Source: Candidula unifasciata | Taxonomy: Eukaryota > Mollusca > Gastropoda > Stylommatophora > Geomitridae | Assembly: GCA_905116865.2 (NCBI GenBank) | Contig: CAJHNH020006668.1 | Coordinates: 709,501-773,500 of the forward strand | Length of the DNA stretch: 64,000 bases | Reading direction: 5' to 3' | In this document: one piece after another, positions 12,001 to 19,000 of the stretch | Layout: every line of letters starts with the position of its first letter | Position numbering within the stretch: the stretch's first letter is position 1 | Notes under the pieces: generated by a model | The model's input: the letters and a program-made list of their open reading frames with translations, nothing else | Told to the model about the DNA's origin: nothing | Database searches by the model: none | Made by a program: the position numbers and the translations under genes

Positions 12001-12949
12001 TTGACAACATAATAGGGAATGAGCGGGCTGACATGGAGGAAAGAAGCATTAAGCCCAGAGACCGTGCAAATACCAGCACTTCAGCCACAAAAGTGGAGCA
12101 AATAAACAAGACCACAAATATAGCCGCAAACTATTGGCAGCTTCGCCTAGCTAGCAGCAGGCTGAACTTCGTTAAGTTTTTGATTTTTTTTCTCAAAAGG
12201 AATTTGAATTGGAAGTATATGCCAGTATTCCTGCTATAAGCGATGTCGGCTCTCCTTTAAATAACGGTCGCTAGCTGGAAGTGTATGGCCACTTAGTCGG
12301 AGTTCACTCCCTTGGCTGCAGTGCAAATACGGAGCGGAAAAACAAAGTGAGGTCGATTTGCAGACTAAAGCTAAACCACGCGCGACCGCGTTCTTGCGAC
12401 GCAAGACTCTCGTAAACCACGCGCTGCGACTCACACTAGCGACCGCGTTCTTCCGACGCACGACTTAGTGACCGTAGATGTGAGACCTGCGGATCTGTAT
12501 GTCGTAATGAGCGATAAGCTTCCGTGATGTGTCACCCTAACCTAAACCTTACCCTTAAACCTAACCCTAACCCAAGCACTAACCCTACCCCAAACCCAAA
12601 CCCTAACCCAAACCCTAACCCTACCGCTAACCCTACCCTAAACACTAACCTTAACCCTACCCCTAACCCTACCCCTAACCCTACCCCAAATCCTAACCAA
12701 AGCCCTAAGCCTAACCCTAGGATGACAGGTAACTATATCATTTGTTTCGTTTCCTCTTTAGCACTCCGTATTTGCACTACAGCCAAGGGAGTGAACTCCG
12801 ACTAAGCGACCGTAGCCTTCCAGCTAGCGACCGTTATTTAAAGGAGAGCCACGATGTCGCGAAACACAATCAGCTGTCCGTACTGATGGTAGAGCACTTA
12901 TGGTTTATAACCGTGTGCAATGACGCTGGTTTACATCTCCCGACTTTAC

Positions 12950-13005
<56 letters not shown>

Positions 13006-16000
13006 TGTGTGTGTGTGTATATATATAGGAAATGGTGTTGAAAGAAGAATGTGAGCTTAAATAAATTAGACTTGTCCATACCAATAATAATCCGATGTTT
13101 TTTGTGGTGGGGAGAGTCTTTAGTCAAACTCTCAACCAGTGTCTTCAGGTACTCCTCTATTTCAATGGACACAATTTCTCCGTCAGCTGTGAGAATGAAG
13201 AAAACTACTGTTATATATTTGGCTATTATCTCAGAGTTTTAAAAAAAGTTTGTTGCGTATCCTTTACAGGACGTCACAGAACAAACCCCATTATTTTTTA
13301 TTAAGCTGTTTTTCTAGGCACATTTTACGTTCAGTAGTTTGCCATTCATTGCTCCCTGAATGGCCAGCTTTCAGTATAGCTGTCGAAACCAACCTTAGAC
13401 AACCCGCCTGCAGCTGGGATCGAACCCAGCAACCCTGCATTACGAAGCACTTTCCCAACACCTGAACCACAGACCCTAACGCGATCTCAGTGTAACAGAC
13501 TCAAAAGTATTGTTTCAGCGCATACTGACAGACAACATGTTCGGGTGTACAGGGTTTGTCTCTCAAAATAGGGTCACTTAGAGTAAAAATAGGCCCGACT
13601 CGCTAGCTCAATTGGTTAAACCTGACTGAGCAGCGACCGGGTGACGAACTCCTTGTGGTCCTGGTTTACGCCCCGGGGGTTGGCAGAAAAACCAAATTTC
13701 TCCCAGATTTACAGCATCTATCATGTAATCAAGGCCAGACTACTGGACGTAAATTTGCCTAGAAAACCCACACAACAGCCAGGGGTTGTTGGGGTTGGTT
13801 CTGCAACGTCCTGTAAAGGATACGCAACTAACCTATCACTGATTCAAGGCCGAAGAGTGGCGATATCCTTAGTACTGAAGCCAAACTCCTGGTTTAAACA
13901 GGTCGACAGGCTATACATCCAGTGCTTGATTTAGGTATAAGCTACACTTAAGGCATCTGCAGGGGCCCACAAAGGCATATTTTTTTCACAAATAAAATTA
14001 TTTTCATATATTTTAAACCCCCTCCCCGCACTTTAATAAAAATTATAATTTTATTTATATTACTGTGGGTATATTTTCTCAGGTTTTTATTCCTCTTTCT
14101 TCTTTGCGGTCACCAGCTGTAAACTCTGGCGGAAAGTTCTGGTTGTTCATCCACTTCTGGACTGCAGTCCTATTCCATATAGTGTCAAGATATCTAGTAC
14201 TTGAGTACACTGACATCTAGTGCTGGGATATCTTGATATATAAATCTGGGGTATCCTGACATCTAGTGATGGGAGTTTGTGACGTCTAGAACTTAGGTAT
14301 GGCGCATGTTGAAGACAGTTAGACATGCTTGATAGATTTGGGCGAGGAGAGGAGTGGGTCATAGTGTCCGAGCAAAAATCATATTTGTGTAGAGCTCCAA
14401 TCACTTTCTGCTGGTGCAGCAGAATCAGAAGTTCAACAAATGATTCCCAATAATGCCCGCCCAGGTGATGTGATTATCTATACATATGACTCTGTACCGA
14501 TGGGGGTTAAGTGGAAAAGCAAATGGACGTCGCTTAGTGCAGTAAAGACTGGCATATGATACCCCAATGTCTAGTTTGAGAATGGAGATGGAGGCAGTCA
14601 CTGCTGCCCCGCTGACTTGAGAATCAGCTGTGCACACATTTTGTAATTGTAAATGACTCATAGAGCATGTTGAGAAAAGTGCAGACAGGCAAGATTAGTG
14701 CAGGGTGGCAAGCATCGCTTCAGAGTTCCCGGGTAGTTAGCGTCCTTTATATATTTTTTTCCAGGTAAAGCCAGTGTTTTGGGAAACGAGCAGGCGAATA
14801 GGCTGGCCGGTCCTGCACCACTTGTTGGTGAACTGATGTAGGGCAAGCTAGATGTTGTGATGGCCCTTGGCAGCGAGTGAACAGTGCGGAGGCACAAATA
14901 GATCAATACGGCCTGAAAAGAATGGCGCTGTGAGGAGTTACTAACACTCAAGGGAAAGACGAGGTGGATATACAATCAGACAGTTAGTGGTCCCATTGGA
15001 ATTGGAACTTCTTACTTGTTGCTGAAGATGGGGACGGAGCGCTTATGGAAGTGTCCCGAGTGTTGTGATGTCGATTCTTAATTCAAAATTCAAAATTTAG
15101 TACTGGGGTATCATGACATCTAGTACGGGGCAATGTAGTTAACATTACACCTGCTATCTTTACTTCCAAAGACATTTCCTGGCACTCATTCAGGGTGCGT
15201 TGATATAGGAGCTAATGTTAATTATAAAACATTTCACCTCATTGAGTTTACGAACTCAAGAAATGCAAAACCACAGTCAAGTGTTTTGCCACTTTGCCAC
15301 CGCAGACATCCCCTCCCCCTTACCCCTCAAATGCAATCATCATCATCATCACCATCATTATCATCATTACCGTCGCCACCATTGTCCGTTCGGTCACCAG
15401 TTGCTGTAAAAATAAAATAAAAATGTCCCACCCTCGTCAAGGACCGCAGTCCATAGGATTAACAGTGAGAGTCAAACAGGAGCACATCCAGAATCTCCTT
15501 TCAACTGTGTTATAGTTGTACAGAGCTACCGTACTATGAAACTTGTAGTCCAATCTGAGTGAATGTGAGCTGTCCCCCAGGTTGCGATTGACTGACTTAA
15601 CTAATCAGTTCCCACCCACCTCTGTTGGTCAGATGCAATGGAATCGATGTTTGATTGCCCAAGCTTGCACAGCCCTCCAAATATGAAATACCCTATTGGG
15701 GTGACCAGTAGATCTTCTAACACATTATCATCATGTTTTTTTTTTTTTTTTAGAAAAAGTCGTCACATTCAACCAGCTCTCGCCACCAGGTAGTCCTAAA
15801 AAGGACTCTTGCAGTGTTGAAGCGATCACAGAAGACAGACCCAAATACTGTCCCGACTGGCGAGCCAATGGGTGACCCGGGCTATCTTCTTCTAGCATAT
15901 TCGTGCCTTCCCAGTGCAAAACTAGAAAAAAACAAACAGAAACTTTATCTCCTACCTGGGAGAGCTTCCGCCATAGCAACAGCACTGTACCCAGTAAACA

Positions 16001-19000
16001 AGCCAACTTCAAGAACACGTTTAGCCTTCTGAATACTGATTAGTGATTTTAAAAACTGACCTGAAATACCGGGAAAAAACATCATCATGATGTTGTATTT
16101 GATTCAATATGAAATCTTAAAGCCGACGAGATGTTGTCGTACAAGATTAAAGTGTCTGGTATTTTTGTTAATTGTACTTTGCTCCTTAGTCGACCCAGCC
16201 TAAGATGACATGAACACAAGGCCCCTCCCCCTTTCCGTGGAAATACAGGCGGTCGGCGTGATGTTGATCACAACACACGGAGTACCGACTGGGATAATAC
16301 CCAAATATGTGCCACTGGCGTCCTTTACATTTATAATTAAATCAACACCCTATTGTGCCGTTACGCATCACATAATATTCGTTAAATATCTTTAATTCCG
16401 TTGAAGCCTGTGCCATCGGTTCGATATTGTGGATGAAATCAGTCCAAAACCTGTTGTTCTATCTCATCAAGGTTTATCTTAATGGTTTCTCACGGACTTT
16501 TTCGTTTCACCCTGAAGTGTCTAATGATTCTCCTATGGTTTCTCACTGACTTCCTCGTTTTACCCTTAAGTGTCCTGCCCTAAAGTGTCTGATGATTCTC
16601 CTATGGTTTCTCGCTGACTTCCTCGTTTTACCCTAAAGTGTCTGATGATTCTTCTATGGTTTCTCACGGACTTCCTCGTTTTACACTAAAGTGTCTGATG
16701 ATTCTCCTATGGTTTCTTACGGACTTCCTCGTTTTACCCTAAAGTGTTTAATGATTCTCCTATGGTTTTTCACGGACTTCCTCGTTTTACCCTAAAATGT
16801 CTGAATATTCTCCTACGGTTTCTCGCGGACTTCCTCGTTTTACCCTAAAGTGTCTGATGATTCTCCTACGGTTTCTCACGGACTTCCCCGTTTTACCCTA
16901 AAGTGACTGATGATTCTCCTATGGTTTCTCACGGACTTCCTCGTTTTACCCTAAAGTGTCTGATGATTCTCCTATGGTTTCTCACGGACTTCCTCGTTTT
17001 ACCCCAAAGTGTCTGATGATTCTCCTATGGTTTCCCACCGACTTCCTCGTTTTACCCTAAAGTGTCTGATGATTCTCCTATGGTTTCTCACGGACTTCCT
17101 CGTTTTACCCTAAAGTGTCTGATGATTCTGCTATGGTTTCTCACGGATTTCCTCGTTTTACCCCAAAGTGTCTGATGATTCTTCTATGGTTTCCCACCGA
17201 CTTCCTCGTTTTACCCTAAAGTGTCTGATGATTCTCCTGTGGTTTCTCACGGACTTCCTTTTTGTCACCCTAAAGTGTCTGATGATTTTTCTATGTTTTC
17301 TTACAGACTTCCTTTTTTTTACCCTAAAGTGTCTATAGATTCTCCTGTGGTTTCTCACGGACTTCCTTTTTTTCACCCTAAAGTGTCTGATGATTTTTCT
17401 ATGGTTTCTCACAGACTTCCTTTTTTTAACCCTAAAGTGTCTAATGATTCTCCTGTGGTTTCTCAAGGACTTCCTTTTTTTCACCCTAAAGTGTCTGATG
17501 ATTTTTCTATGGTTTCTCACAGACTTCCTTTTTTTTACCCTAAAGTGTCTAATGATTCTCCTGTGGTTTCTCACGGACTTCCTTTTTTTTCACCCTAAAG
17601 TGTCTGATGATTTTTCTATGGTTTCTCACAGACTTCCTTTTTTTTTTTACCCTAAAGTGTCTAATGATTCTCCTGTGGTTTCTCAAGGACTTCCTTTTTT
17701 TCACCCTAAAGTGTCTGATGATTTTTCTATGGTTTCTCACAGACTTCCTTTTTTTTACCCTAAAGTGTCTAATGATTCTCCTGTGGTTTCTCAAGGACTT
17801 CCTTTTTTTCACCCTAAAGTGTCTGATGATTTTTCTATGGTTTCTCACAGACTTCCTTTTTTTTACCCTAAAGTGTCTAATGATTCTCCTGTGGTTTCTC
17901 AAGGACTTCCTTTTTTTCACCCTAAAGTGTCTAATGATTCTCCTGGGGTTTCTCAAGGACTTCCTTTTTTTCACCCTAAAGTGTCTGATGATTTTTCTAT
18001 GGTTTCTCACAGACTTCCTTTTTTTTACCCTAAAGTGTCTAATGATTCTCCTGTGGTTTCTCAAGGACTTCCTTTTTTTCACCCTAAAGTGTCTGATGAT
18101 TTTTCTATGGTTTCTCACAGACTTCCTTTTTCACAATAAAGCAGGGCTATTTAACTGGCGGCCCGCGGGCCAAATCTGGCCCGTCAAGGCCTATCAAGTG
18201 GCCCGCAGATAACTGCTAGTTGTATTGCATTTATGGTCTTTCTTCTGGCCCGTGACGATATCCATTTTTGAACATTTTGGCCCCTGAGTCAACTTAGTTG
18301 AATAGGCCTGCCCTAAAGTGTCTAATGATTCTCCTATGGTTTCTCACGGACTTCCTCGTTTTACCCTAAAGTGTCTGAATATTCTCCTATGGTTTCTCAC
18401 GGACTTCCTCGTTCCACCTGTTTCCCGATAAAGTGTCTGGTGATTCTCCCATGGTTTCTTCTCATTAAGTGCCCAGAATATTGGTACCTCGACTAAAAAA
18501 CTTAATTCGTTCCTTTGGTTCGTATCTCGAAAAGTTGGTATCTCGGAAAGGTCGTTACTCGGAAATGTTAGATCTAGATACCCATTTTCTAATGTCATCT
18601 CAAGCGAAATCAATAAATCCGTTTTCAGATAACAATGTAAATGTGGAACAATCTTCACGGAGTTGCATGGTCCTAGTGCGCCGTAAGCGTTAACGCACAG
18701 CTACTCTTGTAGTTGATAAGTCGGTAGAGAACGACGGGAAGAGCGAACCCCACGCCCGAAGAGGCCCAAAACGTCTATCACGGTGGTGCACATTTTAAGA
18801 TATCCGACAAAGTATGGACGAAGATTAGGTTGCACCCCGCAAGCGATAGGGTGTCGTAAAGAAAAGGTAATCTTCTTCTTCTTCTGCCTTTCTATCCCCC
18901 TATGGAGCATAGGCCCTCAACCAAATCACGCAAAGTCGTTCGTTCTATTCTTTGTTATCGCCTGCAGCTCTCCTTATTTCCTCCCCACCATTTTAGCTTC

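Noticed and set aside
12242..12850. A captured chromosome end or true telomere
   Set aside because: The telomere-like arrays are short, degenerate and enclosed by inverted repeats with target duplications, so an interstitial mobile element is the better explanation.
15731..15955. Extension of methyltransferase exon 2 frame into ..SVIASTLQESFLGLPGGES..
   Set aside because: This lies beyond a good donor at 15955 and belongs to dispersed repeat family B; the correct continuation is exon 3 at 13186, which fits phase and family sequence.
17158..18212. Long open frames on both strands (up to 249 codons)
   Set aside because: They are produced by the 54-bp repeat, which is a multiple of three; opposite-strand frames coincide and no non-repeat sequence is encoded.
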